From Bacteroidales bacterium UBA3724 (lineage in GTDB: Bacteria; Bacteroidota; Bacteroidia; Bacteroidales; P3): DNA of 6,107 nt. Position 1 is the stretch's first letter; each line of letters opens with the position of its first letter. Position numbers and translations under genes: made by a program. Positions 1 through 5,794 of the stretch are shown piece by piece. The stretch is taken from positions 1-6,107 of the forward strand of contig DFHL01000124.1 in NCBI GenBank assembly GCA_002371315.1. Direction: 5' to 3'. The notes below the pieces were generated by a model. The model saw only the letters and a list, made by a program, of their open reading frames with translations, searched no databases and was not told the origin of the DNA.

Positions 1-1
1 C

Positions 2-2827
2 AAGAACGAGACGCACAACCACCCCACCGAGATCGAACCCTTCGGTGGTGCTGCCACCTGTCTGGGTGGCTGCATACGCGACCCGCTCAGCGGCCGCACC
101 TACGTCTACCAGGCCATGCGCGTCACCGGTGCTGCCGACCCCACACGCCCCCTCAGCGAGACCCTGCCGGGCAAGTTGCCGCAGCGCAAGATCGTCACCA
201 CCGCCGCCCGCGGCTATTCCAGCTACGGCAACCAGATTGGCCTGGCCACCGGCTTGGTCAACGAGATATACCATCCAGGCTATGTAGCCAAACGCATGGA
301 GATCGGTGCCGTCATCGCTGCCGCTCCGCGTCGCGCCGTGAAACGACTGACTTCCGACCCTGGCGATGTCATCATCCTGCTGGGCGGCCGCACGGGCCGC
401 GACGGCATCGGCGGTGCCACGGGAGCCTCGAAAAGCCACACCACCAAGTCGTTGACCACCTGCGGAGCCGAAGTGCAGAAAGGCAACGCCCCCACCGAGC
501 GCAAGATTCAGCGCCTGTTCCGCCGCGAGGAAGTATCCTCTTTGATTAAGAAATGCAACGACTTCGGCGCCGGCGGCGTCAGCGTGGCCATTGGCGAGCT
601 GGCCGACGGCCTGCAGATCAATCTGGATAAAGTCCCCAAGAAATATGCCGGCCTCGACGGTACCGAGCTGGCTATCAGCGAAAGCCAGGAGCGTATGGCT
701 GTCGTCGTCGACCCGAAGGATGTGGAACAGATGCTCAAGTATGCCGACGAGGAGAACCTCGAGGCTACCGTTGTGGCCACCGTCACCGAGAATCCCCGTA
801 TGGTCATCAGCTGGCGCGGCAAGGAGATTGTCAACCTCAGCCGCCGCTTCATCGACACCAACGGTGCCCATCAGGAGACCACGGTCAGCGTGAAGATGCC
901 TCGCAAACCTTTCGATACTTCCGAGGAGGCCATCGCCGAAGCCTACCGCAATGAGCCTAGCACCCTCAAGGAACAATGGTGCGAAACCCTTGCCGACCTT
1001 AACGTCTGTTCGCAGAAGGGCCTGATCGAGATGTTCGACAGCTCAATCGGCGCCGGCAGCGTGGTGATGCCCTTCGGCGGCCGCTACCAGCTGACGCCAA
1101 CCCAGTCGATGATCGGCAAGCTGCCCCTCTTGGACGGCAAGTGCGACACGGTGACCATTATGTCCTACGGCCTCGACCCATACAAGCTCAGCTGGAGCCC
1201 CTTCCACGGAGCCGTCTACGCCGTTCTCGACTCGGTGGCCAAGATTGCCGCTGCCGGTGGCGATGCCAGCCGCGTGCGCCTCACATTCCAGGAGTATTTC
1301 AAGAAGCTCGGCAACGACCCCTATCGCTGGGGCGAGCCCTTTAGTGCCCTGCTCGGTGCCTACAACGCCCAGATGGGACTGCATCTGCCGGCCATCGGTG
1401 GCAAGGACTCGATGAGCGGCACCTTCAACGACATCGACGTGCCGCCTACGTTCTGCAGCTTTGCCGTGGGCATCAGCGACTTGCAGCACGTTGTCACCCC
1501 CGAACTCAAGAAAGCAGGCAGCCGCTTGGTGCTGCTTGACATCCAGAAGAAGGACTACGATATGCCCGACTATGACGATGCCCTTGCCCAGTATGCAGCT
1601 TTGCGCAAAGGCATCGAGCAGGGACAGGTGCTTTCGGCCTACTGCATCGGCCGCGGTGCCCTGATCGAAGCTGTCAGCAAGATGGCCTTCGGCAACAAGC
1701 TGGGCGTGACCCTCAGCGACAGCGTGACCCTCAGCGACCTGAGCCTTATCAACTACGGTCATATCGTCGTCGAGACCGCCGCCGAGCTTGCCGATCTGCC
1801 TTTCCGCTGCCGCGAGATAGGTGTCGTGACCGACAATCCATACTTCGAATACAAAGGCGAACGCGTCAGCATCGAGGATGCCCTCGCTGCCTGGCAAAAG
1901 ACCCTCGAAGGTGTCTTCCCCACACGCAGCGTCCAAACGGAAAGCGGCAGTCAGAAAGTTGAGACCCCGCTCTTTAAGGCTCCCGCCCCACTGACGCATT
2001 CGCATATCAGCGCATTGACGCATTCCCCCAAGCCCCACGTCTTCATCCCCGCCTTCCCCGGCACCAACTGCGAATACGACTCCGCCCGTGCCTTCAACCG
2101 TGCCGGCGCAGAGAGCGAAATCATCGTCTTCCGCAACCAGAACGGACAGCAGATCCGCGAGAGTGTGGACGCATACGTTGACGCCATCCGCCGCAGCCAG
2201 ATCATAATGATTCCCGGCGGCTTCTCGGCCGGCGACGAGCCCGAAGGCAGCGCCAAGTTCATTACCAGCGTCTTCCGCAACCCGAAGATTGCCGACGCAG
2301 TGATGGAATTGCTGCAGAAGCGCGACGGCCTGATGCTTGGCATTTGCAACGGCTTCCAGGCCTTGGTGAAGCTGGGCCTCGTGCCCTATGGCGAGATACG
2401 TTCGCAGGCCGAGGATGCTCCCACGCTGACATTCAACACCATCGGTCGCCACCAGAGCAAGATGGCCTACACGCGCGTCTGCTCCAACCTCAGCCCCTGG
2501 CTGCAGCGTGCCGAGCTGGGCAAGACCTACGTCATTCCCATCTCGCACGGCGAGGGCCGCTTCGTGGCTCCGCAGGAGTGGATTGACCGCCTCTTCCGTA
2601 ACGGCCAGGTGGCTACGCAATATGTTGACCTGCAGGGTAATCCTACGATGGATGAGGAATACAATATGAACGGTTCCTACTGTGCCATCGAGGGCATCAC
2701 CAGCCCCGACGGACGCGTCTTCGGCAAGATGGGCCACAGCGAAAGACGCAGTAAAGGCTCCGCCCTCAACATCTACGGCGACGACGACCAGCAGATCTTC
2801 GAGAGTGGCGTTCAGTACTTTAAGTAA
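2..2827 (+). CDS. purL: Phosphoribosylformylglycinamidine synthase, long single-chain form, 5'-truncated by the window edge
   Basis: Cytosolic enzyme of de novo purine synthesis: converts FGAR, glutamine and ATP to FGAM, glutamate, ADP and phosphate. The frame is open from base 2 and ends at TAA 2825-2827, giving 941 visible residues; long PurL of this type has roughly 1,230, so about 290 N-terminal residues lie outside (inference from family length). Visible from the N-terminus: ETHNHPTEIEPFGG (residues 3-16) of the first PurM-like half, the glycine-rich GGRTGRDGIGG (128-138), CNDFGAGGVS, then GGKDSMS (466-472) of the second PurM-like half. A class I glutamine amidotransferase domain starts near residue 679 (HVFIPAFPGTNCEYD). 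Its triad is visible as Cys782 in LGICNGFQ and His912/Glu914 in MGHSERR. All expected catalytic motifs in the visible part are intact. GC-rich with mostly G/C third positions. Two short in-frame repeat expansions (residues 569-580 and 664-675) lie outside catalytic motifs. Confidence 0.97.
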   Translation, partial: KNETHNHPTEIEPFGGAATCLGGCIRDPLSGRTYVYQAMRVTGAADPTRPLSETLPGKLPQRKIVTTAARGYSSYGNQIGLATGLVNEIYHPGYVAKRMEIGAVIAAAPRRAVKRLTSDPGDVIILLGGRTGRDGIGGATGASKSHTTKSLTTCGAEVQKGNAPTERKIQRLFRREEVSSLIKKCNDFGAGGVSVAIGELADGLQINLDKVPKKYAGLDGTELAISESQERMAVVVDPKDVEQMLKYADEENLEATVVATVTENPRMVISWRGKEIVNLSRRFIDTNGAHQETTVSVKMPRKPFDTSEEAIAEAYRNEPSTLKEQWCETLADLNVCSQKGLIEMFDSSIGAGSVVMPFGGRYQLTPTQSMIGKLPLLDGKCDTVTIMSYGLDPYKLSWSPFHGAVYAVLDSVAKIAAAGGDASRVRLTFQEYFKKLGNDPYRWGEPFSALLGAYNAQMGLHLPAIGGKDSMSGTFNDIDVPPTFCSFAVGISDLQHVVTPELKKAGSRLVLLDIQKKDYDMPDYDDALAQYAALRKGIEQGQVLSAYCIGRGALIEAVSKMAFGNKLGVTLSDSVTLSDLSLINYGHIVVETAAELADLPFRCREIGVVTDNPYFEYKGERVSIEDALAAWQKTLEGVFPTRSVQTESGSQKVETPLFKAPAPLTHSHISALTHSPKPHVFIPAFPGTNCEYDSARAFNRAGAESEIIVFRNQNGQQIRESVDAYVDAIRRSQIIMIPGGFSAGDEPEGSAKFITSVFRNPKIADAVMELLQKRDGLMLGICNGFQALVKLGLVPYGEIRSQAEDAPTLTFNTIGRHQSKMAYTRVCSNLSPWLQRAELGKTYVIPISHGEGRFVAPQEWIDRLFRNGQVATQYVDLQGNPTMDEEYNMNGSYCAIEGITSPDGRVFGKMGHSERRSKGSALNIYGDDDQQIFESGVQYFK
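1704..1739 (+). repeat. 18-bp in-frame tandem duplication inside purL
   Basis: The 17-mer gcgtgaccctcagcgac occurs at 1704-1720 and again at 1722-1738, a perfect 18-bp period. It encodes VTLSDS followed by VTLSDL (residues 569-580). It adds six residues without breaking the frame, in a stretch between the second PurM-like half's motifs and the amidotransferase domain. Perfect identity suggests a recent slippage event (inference). Confidence 0.85.
1992..2025 (+). repeat. Octamer-derived repeat encoding the purL interdomain linker
   Basis: The 10-mer tgacgcattc is found at 1992-2001 and 2016-2025, 24 bp apart. Read on the minus strand the segment breaks into near-octamers of the form (n)aatgcgt. 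Twenty-four bp is three octamers and eight codons, so the protein shows LTHSHISA then LTHS (residues 664-675), just before the amidotransferase domain. The same octamer forms the intergenic array at 5795-5826. That the two are related is an inference from this similarity. Confidence 0.6.
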
Positions 2828-2846
2828 CCCTTTTTGACACCAACAG

Positions 2847-2881
2847 ACACCCCCTTTGCCACGCCGTGGCAAAGGGGGTGT
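2847..2881 (+). terminator. Perfect 17-bp-stem hairpin downstream of purL, terminator-like
   Basis: Arms 2847-2863 and 2865-2881 are exact reverse complements (acaccccctttgccacg), with a single central base, so the real loop must open a few pairs. It starts 20 bp after the purL stop. The plus-strand T-run after it is short (ttt, then cg), so it is not a textbook intrinsic terminator. It could stop transcripts from either side or stabilise the purL 3' end. It could also be a dispersed intergenic palindrome. Confidence 0.6.
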
Positions 2882-3028
2882 TTCGTACAGCCGAACCACC
2901 ATCTGCCGCACTTCCAGATAGTCATTATGCCGCCCTGTACTGGAATCCGTTTTGTGAATAGCACCGTAAACCGCCTGCGTGGCAGCGCGATGAGACAGCC
3001 GTTGCACCAAATCGCCCATTTCAACCAT
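2882..3028 (-). pseudogene. Possible relic of a small gene (unrecognised, faintly helix-turn-helix-like)
   Basis: From ATG 3028-3026 the minus strand reads MVEMGDLVQRLSHRAATQ and goes on to a segment ending VRQMVVRLYE, 48 plausible residues rich in amphipathic helix patterns. An in-frame TGA lies two codons upstream, so this would be a start rather than an internal piece. There is no proper end: the frame runs through the 17-bp hairpin and on antisense to purL for hundreds of codons, which is not credible as a gene. The segment LVQRL...RAATQAVYGAI loosely recalls a helix-turn-helix, but I do not recognise a family. It may be a 5' fragment that lost its 3' end, or chance. Confidence 0.2.
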
Positions 3029-3035
3029 CGTTCAA

Positions 3036-3092
3036 CGTTATTTCAATGTTACTTCTTCGATACGCAATCGAAGAAATAACGGCGAAGTAACG
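3036..3092. repeat. Imperfect 26-bp inverted repeat with 5-nt loop
   Basis: Left arm 3036-3061, loop acgca (3062-3066), right arm 3067-3092. The nine pairs nearest the loop (ttcttcgat/atcgaagaa) are perfect, and farther out most positions pair with a few mismatches and one G-T. The left arm is itself built of degenerate 11-bp steps (gttcaacgtta, tttcaatgtta, cttcttcgata) that are inverted copies of the unit tandemly repeated on the right. It could form a hairpin or cruciform. Confidence 0.7.
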
Positions 3093-3120
3093 GCGAAATA
3101 ACGGCGAAGTAACGGCGAAA
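3077..3120. repeat. Four 11-bp tandem repeats, alternating in the last base
   Basis: The unit taacggcga(a/g)(a/g) occurs four times without gaps: taacggcgaag at 3077-3087 and 3099-3109, taacggcgaaa at 3088-3098 and 3110-3120. The regular G/A alternation shows a 22-bp higher-order period, so the array probably grew by duplicating a pair of units. The 11-bp step is close to one helical turn. No function is evident. Confidence 0.9.
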
Positions 3121-3170
3121 TGGCTGAGTGGGCGTTGCTTTTTGGGGTGTGATTTACTGATTCTGATTGT

Positions 3171-3178
3171 TACTTTTG
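3171..3178 (+). promoter_or_regulatory. Bacteroidota -7-like element TACTTTTG
   Basis: TACTTTTG matches TAnnTTTG, the -7 consensus of the Bacteroidota housekeeping sigma factor, and is followed by the common gcg context. No TTG is found 19-21 bp upstream; the nearest TTTG (3141-3144) is 26 bp away. No convincing gene follows, so it may be a leftover promoter, a promoter for a small RNA or tiny peptide, or chance. Confidence 0.35.
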
Positions 3179-3256
3179 CGTCCTGCGACTGGATTTGGTT
3201 GACGGGTTTATAATTATCGACTGCTTTTTGATGTCAGCCGTCCGCGGTTGCGGCTG

Positions 3257-3361
3257 ATGACGGTTTACTATGGCCAAGAGCCGGAACTTTGGCTTGTCAA
3301 CTTTTTCAGTGCAAGACACTACTCGTACAACATTGCAGAAAAAAATAAAAAATGCCCGTAG
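3257..3361 (+). CDS. Possible 34-residue ORF of unknown function
   Basis: ATG 3257-3259 to TAG 3359-3361 gives a peptide beginning MTVYYGQEPELWLVNFF and ending AEKNKKCP. The frame is open upstream to 3203, so the start is uncertain. It lies about 80 bp after the -7-like element at 3171-3178. A hairpin (gtcagccg/cggctgat, around 3233-3258) overlaps the start. There is no recognisable domain, membrane segment or ribosome-binding sequence. It may be a gene fragment, a short peptide or non-coding sequence; listed because the plus strand here has no other explanation. Confidence 0.13.
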   Translation: MTVYYGQEPELWLVNFFSARHYSYNIAEKNKKCP

Positions 3362-3389
3362 ATGGATGAAAATATTGTTTTCCTTCATC
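3339..3389 (-). terminator. Weak candidate terminator after the surface-protein gene
   Basis: On the minus strand, 28 bp beyond the stop at 3417, GATGAA (3389-3384) pairs with TTCATC (3370-3365); two G-T pairs can extend it around an A-rich loop. A T-rich run (3352-3339, ttttttattttttt) follows only 12 bp after the hairpin, so the geometry is poor for a standard intrinsic terminator. It is the best candidate for ending the minus-strand transcript before the repeat region. Confidence 0.3.
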
Positions 3390-3416
3390 ATTATGGAGGT
3401 ACACTCTATAGTATCT

Positions 3417-5249
3417 TTAGTGTATCAACACCACCTTGCGAGCAGGGTGGTTGCCGATTTTAACCAAGTATGCACCGGAAACAGGTACATTAAACCGCAG
3501 GGGTGTATACTCGTCCTGTTTAGTTGCAAGCACACGTCCGTTGATATCGTAGAGCCACACGGTGTTGCCATCTGCACCGTCCACAACAATTTGACCATTG
3601 TTGGCATAAACCTTGACATTAATAGTTTCTGTCTTATTTATTCCAACATACAAAGTATCGTGAATATAAATGGTGTCATAAATATATTGAGGCAAATATA
3701 TTGTATCGTATAGTAATATTGTATCGTGTACGGACATTAACATTGTATCAACTGTGTTGATAATAGTGGTGTCGTGAACGGGGATAAACACTGTGTCATA
3801 AACATAGATTGTATCTTGATAAGGCTCACCATCTGCAAAGAAGTATGCGGTTAAAGTGGTGTCGCCAACTACCGCAAATACGTAAGGATTGAATGTGGCT
3901 CCGTTACTCCAATGTGAAAACTGGTATCCACTATAAGGTGCTGCCGTTAATGTGGCAACGGATCCATATGTATAGCGACCTCCTCCAGAGACACTTCCAT
4001 AAATGATACTGTCTACCAAAACAGAGACAGTATGAGTGTCGATGGCAAAGTACGCCGTTAGCAGCATATTCTCTGTAATTACGACACTACGGTTACTTTC
4101 GGTGCTTCCGTCACTCCATCGCTCAAAGAAATAGTGTGGCGCTGTCGCGGTCGCTGTAACAATTACCGTATCTAAATAATCATATACGCCATCTCCTGTC
4201 ACTGTGCCTAACGATGTGTTGAAACTTTGTACATTGAGAGAATACTGATTTTTCGCAAAAGAGGCACTAATTGATGAGTCTCCAGAAATAAACAGGGTGT
4301 CCTGAATGTTTGTGCTTCCATTGCTCCATTGATTGAAATGGTATCCATAATTGGGCATAGCTTTTATGACCACACTTGAATCGCATCGAACCTCATTAGA
4401 ATCCAAGTCTTTTACAATGATAGCGGTTCCTTGTTGCGGTTGTTCCGAAGAAACGTTCATTGTAAACCCGACAGAAGGAACCGTGTAGTTATGTTGGGTA
4501 CCAAACCAGTAAGAGTATGAATGGTAAGAGCCGCAAGGGATGATGATATTGAGCGTATCAGGAGTGCCACCATAGAAACCGCCACCATAAGAAGGGGCTA
4601 ATTCAGATAGGAAAATCAAAGAGTCCAATTTAGGACAATAGGTAAATGCTGCATTCCCAATACTTGAAACGGAACTACCAAAAACCAAAGTTCTCAAACT
4701 GTAACATTGAGAGAAAGCCGCTGATCCGATAGAAACAACCGAATTTGGAATAATGACCTTAACAAGGCTTGTGTCTGCATCAAAGGCTTGTTGCCCTATG
4801 GTGGTTACAGATTCTCCAATAGTTAGGTCTGACAGATTATGACAGGATGCAAATGAACCCCAACCAAGAGTAGTTACAGAATTAGGTATAGCTACAGATG
4901 TAAGATTCGAACAGGCACTAAAAGCATCCTGTTTTATTTCAATTATTGTGCTTGGCAAAATAACTGTGTCTATGTAGTATGAATGATGGAATGCATTATA
5001 TCCAATTGATGTAACCGGATACCATACTTCATTATACTCCACGCTGTCTGGTATAATTAAGGTACCTGCTATTGATGAACCGTAATTCGGCATACCGTAA
5101 GTTTGAAATGTTGCTTCGGCATATCCGTTTTCAATCTGGAAATAAACTGTATGATTGCTCGGTGTGACTACTGTAAAAGTCTGACCTTGTACACTCGCAA
5201 TAAAGGCAAGTGCCGAAATCAGTAGTACTAATGTCGTGTGGCGTATCAT
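3417..5249 (-). CDS. Secreted BspA-type leucine-rich repeat protein with InlB-like repeats and T9SS sorting domain
   Basis: 610 residues, predicted to be exported and attached to the cell surface; binding target unknown. Residues 1-22 form a signal peptide (hydrophobic core LVLLISALAFIA, likely cut after VQG; no lipobox Cys). Residues ~80-217 hold six leucine-rich repeats of exactly 23 residues (pattern IGxxAFxxCxxLxxVxIPxSV; repeat-end V/I at 102, 125, 148, 171, 194). Residues ~262-471 are three InlB-like modules of about 70 residues, each with a WSNG/WSDG core (Trp308, 378, 447) and ending SASFA or TAYF. Residues 477-535 are an Asp-Thr-rich stalk. Residues ~541-610 resemble a type A T9SS C-terminal sorting domain (VKVYANNGQIVV, VWLYDINGRVL, SGAYLVKIG, KVVLIH). 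The leader aaaacaaagaaacagat is A-rich, as usual in this phylum. No canonical -7 element occurs between the start and the mntA promoter, so it may be co-transcribed with mntA. It is more AT-rich than purL, suggesting acquisition or a different selective history. Confidence 0.9.
   Translation of the reverse strand: MIRHTTLVLLISALAFIASVQGQTFTVVTPSNHTVYFQIENGYAEATFQTYGMPNYGSSIAGTLIIPDSVEYNEVWYPVTSIGYNAFHHSYYIDTVILPSTIIEIKQDAFSACSNLTSVAIPNSVTTLGWGSFASCHNLSDLTIGESVTTIGQQAFDADTSLVKVIIPNSVVSIGSAAFSQCYSLRTLVFGSSVSSIGNAAFTYCPKLDSLIFLSELAPSYGGGFYGGTPDTLNIIIPCGSYHSYSYWFGTQHNYTVPSVGFTMNVSSEQPQQGTAIIVKDLDSNEVRCDSSVVIKAMPNYGYHFNQWSNGSTNIQDTLFISGDSSISASFAKNQYSLNVQSFNTSLGTVTGDGVYDYLDTVIVTATATAPHYFFERWSDGSTESNRSVVITENMLLTAYFAIDTHTVSVLVDSIIYGSVSGGGRYTYGSVATLTAAPYSGYQFSHWSNGATFNPYVFAVVGDTTLTAYFFADGEPYQDTIYVYDTVFIPVHDTTIINTVDTMLMSVHDTILLYDTIYLPQYIYDTIYIHDTLYVGINKTETINVKVYANNGQIVVDGADGNTVWLYDINGRVLATKQDEYTPLRFNVPVSGAYLVKIGNHPARKVVLIH
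3645..3815 (-). other. Region encoding the Asp-Thr stalk of the surface protein
   Basis: Encodes residues 479-535, between the last InlB-like module and the sorting domain. Asp-Thr pairs begin at residues 479, 485, 493, 501, 509, 515, 525 and 531. All spacings are even (6, 8, 8, 8, 6, 10, 6), with mostly Ile, Leu, Val and Tyr between. In an extended beta strand this puts all the Asp residues on one face. I infer a beta-structured spacer holding the binding modules away from the membrane anchor. At DNA level it gives recurring gtatcgt/gtgtcat words. Confidence 0.7.
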
Positions 5250-5286
5250 ATCTGTTTCTTTGTTTTATATCATTGTTTTATTTTGA

Positions 5287-5445
5287 TTATTGTATTGAGA
5301 ATGTGTTGCTTTCAGATAGTTCAGAGTAACACATCACATCATCTTTCATCTGTTCGAGGCTTTTGCCGCGAAGGAAGTCTTCGATGTGGGGAATGCTGTC
5401 GACAATATGGCGTAGCCTTTCTATGTCTCTACTCTGTTCTCTCAT
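5287..5445 (-). pseudogene. hepT: Truncated HepT-family (DUF86, HEPN) toxin
   Basis: ATG 5445-5443 to TAA 5289-5287, 52 residues, beginning MREQSRDIERLRHIVDSI and continuing IEDFLRGKSLEQMKDDVMCY. This resembles the N-terminal helices of HepT toxins, which are usually about 110-120 residues. HepT is a HEPN-domain RNase whose active site is an R-x4-6-H motif (RxxxxHxY) in the C-terminal half, also the target of AMPylation by MntA. That half is absent: after about residue 40 the match is lost (SELSESNTFSIQ, then stop), and only 37 bp separate the stop from the surface-protein gene, so a frameshift cannot explain it. The start overlaps the end of mntA by 17 bp in another frame, the usual coupled arrangement. 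Likely inactive as an RNase; a residual role in binding MntA cannot be excluded. Confidence 0.75.
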
Positions 5446-5728
5446 AAATCAGTTGTTTATCACGATTTGCAGATTCCGCGGCGAACGGCATCAAAGTGCC
5501 ATTCTCCACCAAATCGACTTTACGCCCGATTAAATCTTCTATTTCTCGCCACATCCCAGCATAGCGAAGCAATCCGATAGGACGTCCGTGGTCGAACTCC
5601 ACAAGAATATCCACATCGCTCAGCGGCGTCTCTTCGCCGCGGGCGAAGGAGCCGAAAAGCCAAGCCTTCAGGACGGGTTGCGTCTTGAAATAGTCGGCTA
5701 TTATCTTGGTCATCGCTTCGGTGCTCAT
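5429..5728 (-). CDS. mntA: MntA-type minimal nucleotidyltransferase antitoxin
   Basis: 99 residues, the normal length for this family. Small cytosolic nucleotidyltransferase that, in characterised pairs, neutralises HepT by transferring AMP to a tyrosine beside its catalytic His. The signature GSFARGEETPLSDVDILVEF is intact: Gly26-Ser27, with metal-binding Asp38 and Asp40; the third acidic residue is probably Asp72 in KVDLV. The frame is open upstream to an ATG at 5785, but that start would include the promoter's -7 element (5756-5763); ATG 5728 follows an A/G-rich leader (agagaagaaaag) and gives the family's usual N-terminus, so I chose it. The gene overlaps hepT by 17 bp. With hepT truncated this looks like an orphan antitoxin, or one kept because it also acts on HepT toxins encoded elsewhere (inference). 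Confidence 0.9.
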   Translation of the reverse strand: MSTEAMTKIIADYFKTQPVLKAWLFGSFARGEETPLSDVDILVEFDHGRPIGLLRYAGMWREIEDLIGRKVDLVENGTLMPFAAESANRDKQLIYERTE

Positions 5729-5755
5729 AGGCTTTTCTTCTCTGATTTCAATTTG

Positions 5756-5787
5756 CAAAATTACAACTATTTCCCGATATGGCAAAA
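5756..5787 (-). promoter_or_regulatory. Promoter of mntA (Bacteroidota -33/-7 type)
   Basis: On the minus strand TTTTG (5787-5783), a 19-bp spacer and TAATTTTG (5763-5756) match the Bacteroidota pattern TTG-N19-21-TAnnTTTG. Transcription would start near 5750, leaving a leader of about 20 nt before ATG 5728. It therefore decides the mntA start. It is also the nearest canonical promoter upstream of truncated hepT and the surface-protein gene. Confidence 0.75.
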
Positions 5788-5794
5788 TTTAATT

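Larger units (their letters stand above)
2828..3416. other. Convergent intergenic region between purL and the surface-protein gene
   Basis: These 589 bp separate two genes that point toward each other. They hold the hairpin at 2847-2881, a possible minus-strand gene relic at 2882-3028, an inverted repeat at 3036-3092 running into 11-bp tandem repeats to 3120, a -7-like element at 3171-3178, and a block to 3361 with only a 34-codon frame. No tRNA, rRNA or recognisable RNA gene is seen. The build-up of repeats and fragments suggests a tolerated, rearranging region (inference). Confidence 0.7.

Noticed and set aside
1043..3028. Long minus-strand open frame of 661 codons
   Set aside because: Most of it is the antisense shadow of purL, whose motifs are unmistakable; G/C-rich third positions keep the opposite frame open. 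Only the first 48 codons outside purL are kept, as a doubtful relic.
3077..3120. CRISPR array
   Set aside because: The units are 11 bp and contiguous, with no unique spacers, and no cas gene is visible.
3170..3391. Minus-strand frame of 73 codons just after the surface-protein gene
   Set aside because: It starts in the candidate terminator hairpin and T-run, has low-complexity hydrophobic residues from the T-tract and no domain.
3270..3713. Plus-strand frame of 147 codons
   Set aside because: Its second half lies antisense to the surface-protein gene through the well-supported T9SS sorting domain and has no recognisable domain.
3417..5249. Lipoprotein interpretation of the surface protein
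   Set aside because: The signal peptide ends VQG-QT with no lipobox cysteine, and a T9SS sorting domain is present at the C-terminus.
5729..5785. Upstream ATG start for mntA at 5785
   Set aside because: It would put the -7 element inside the coding sequence and add 19 residues not usual in the family; ATG 5728 fits the promoter and leader.
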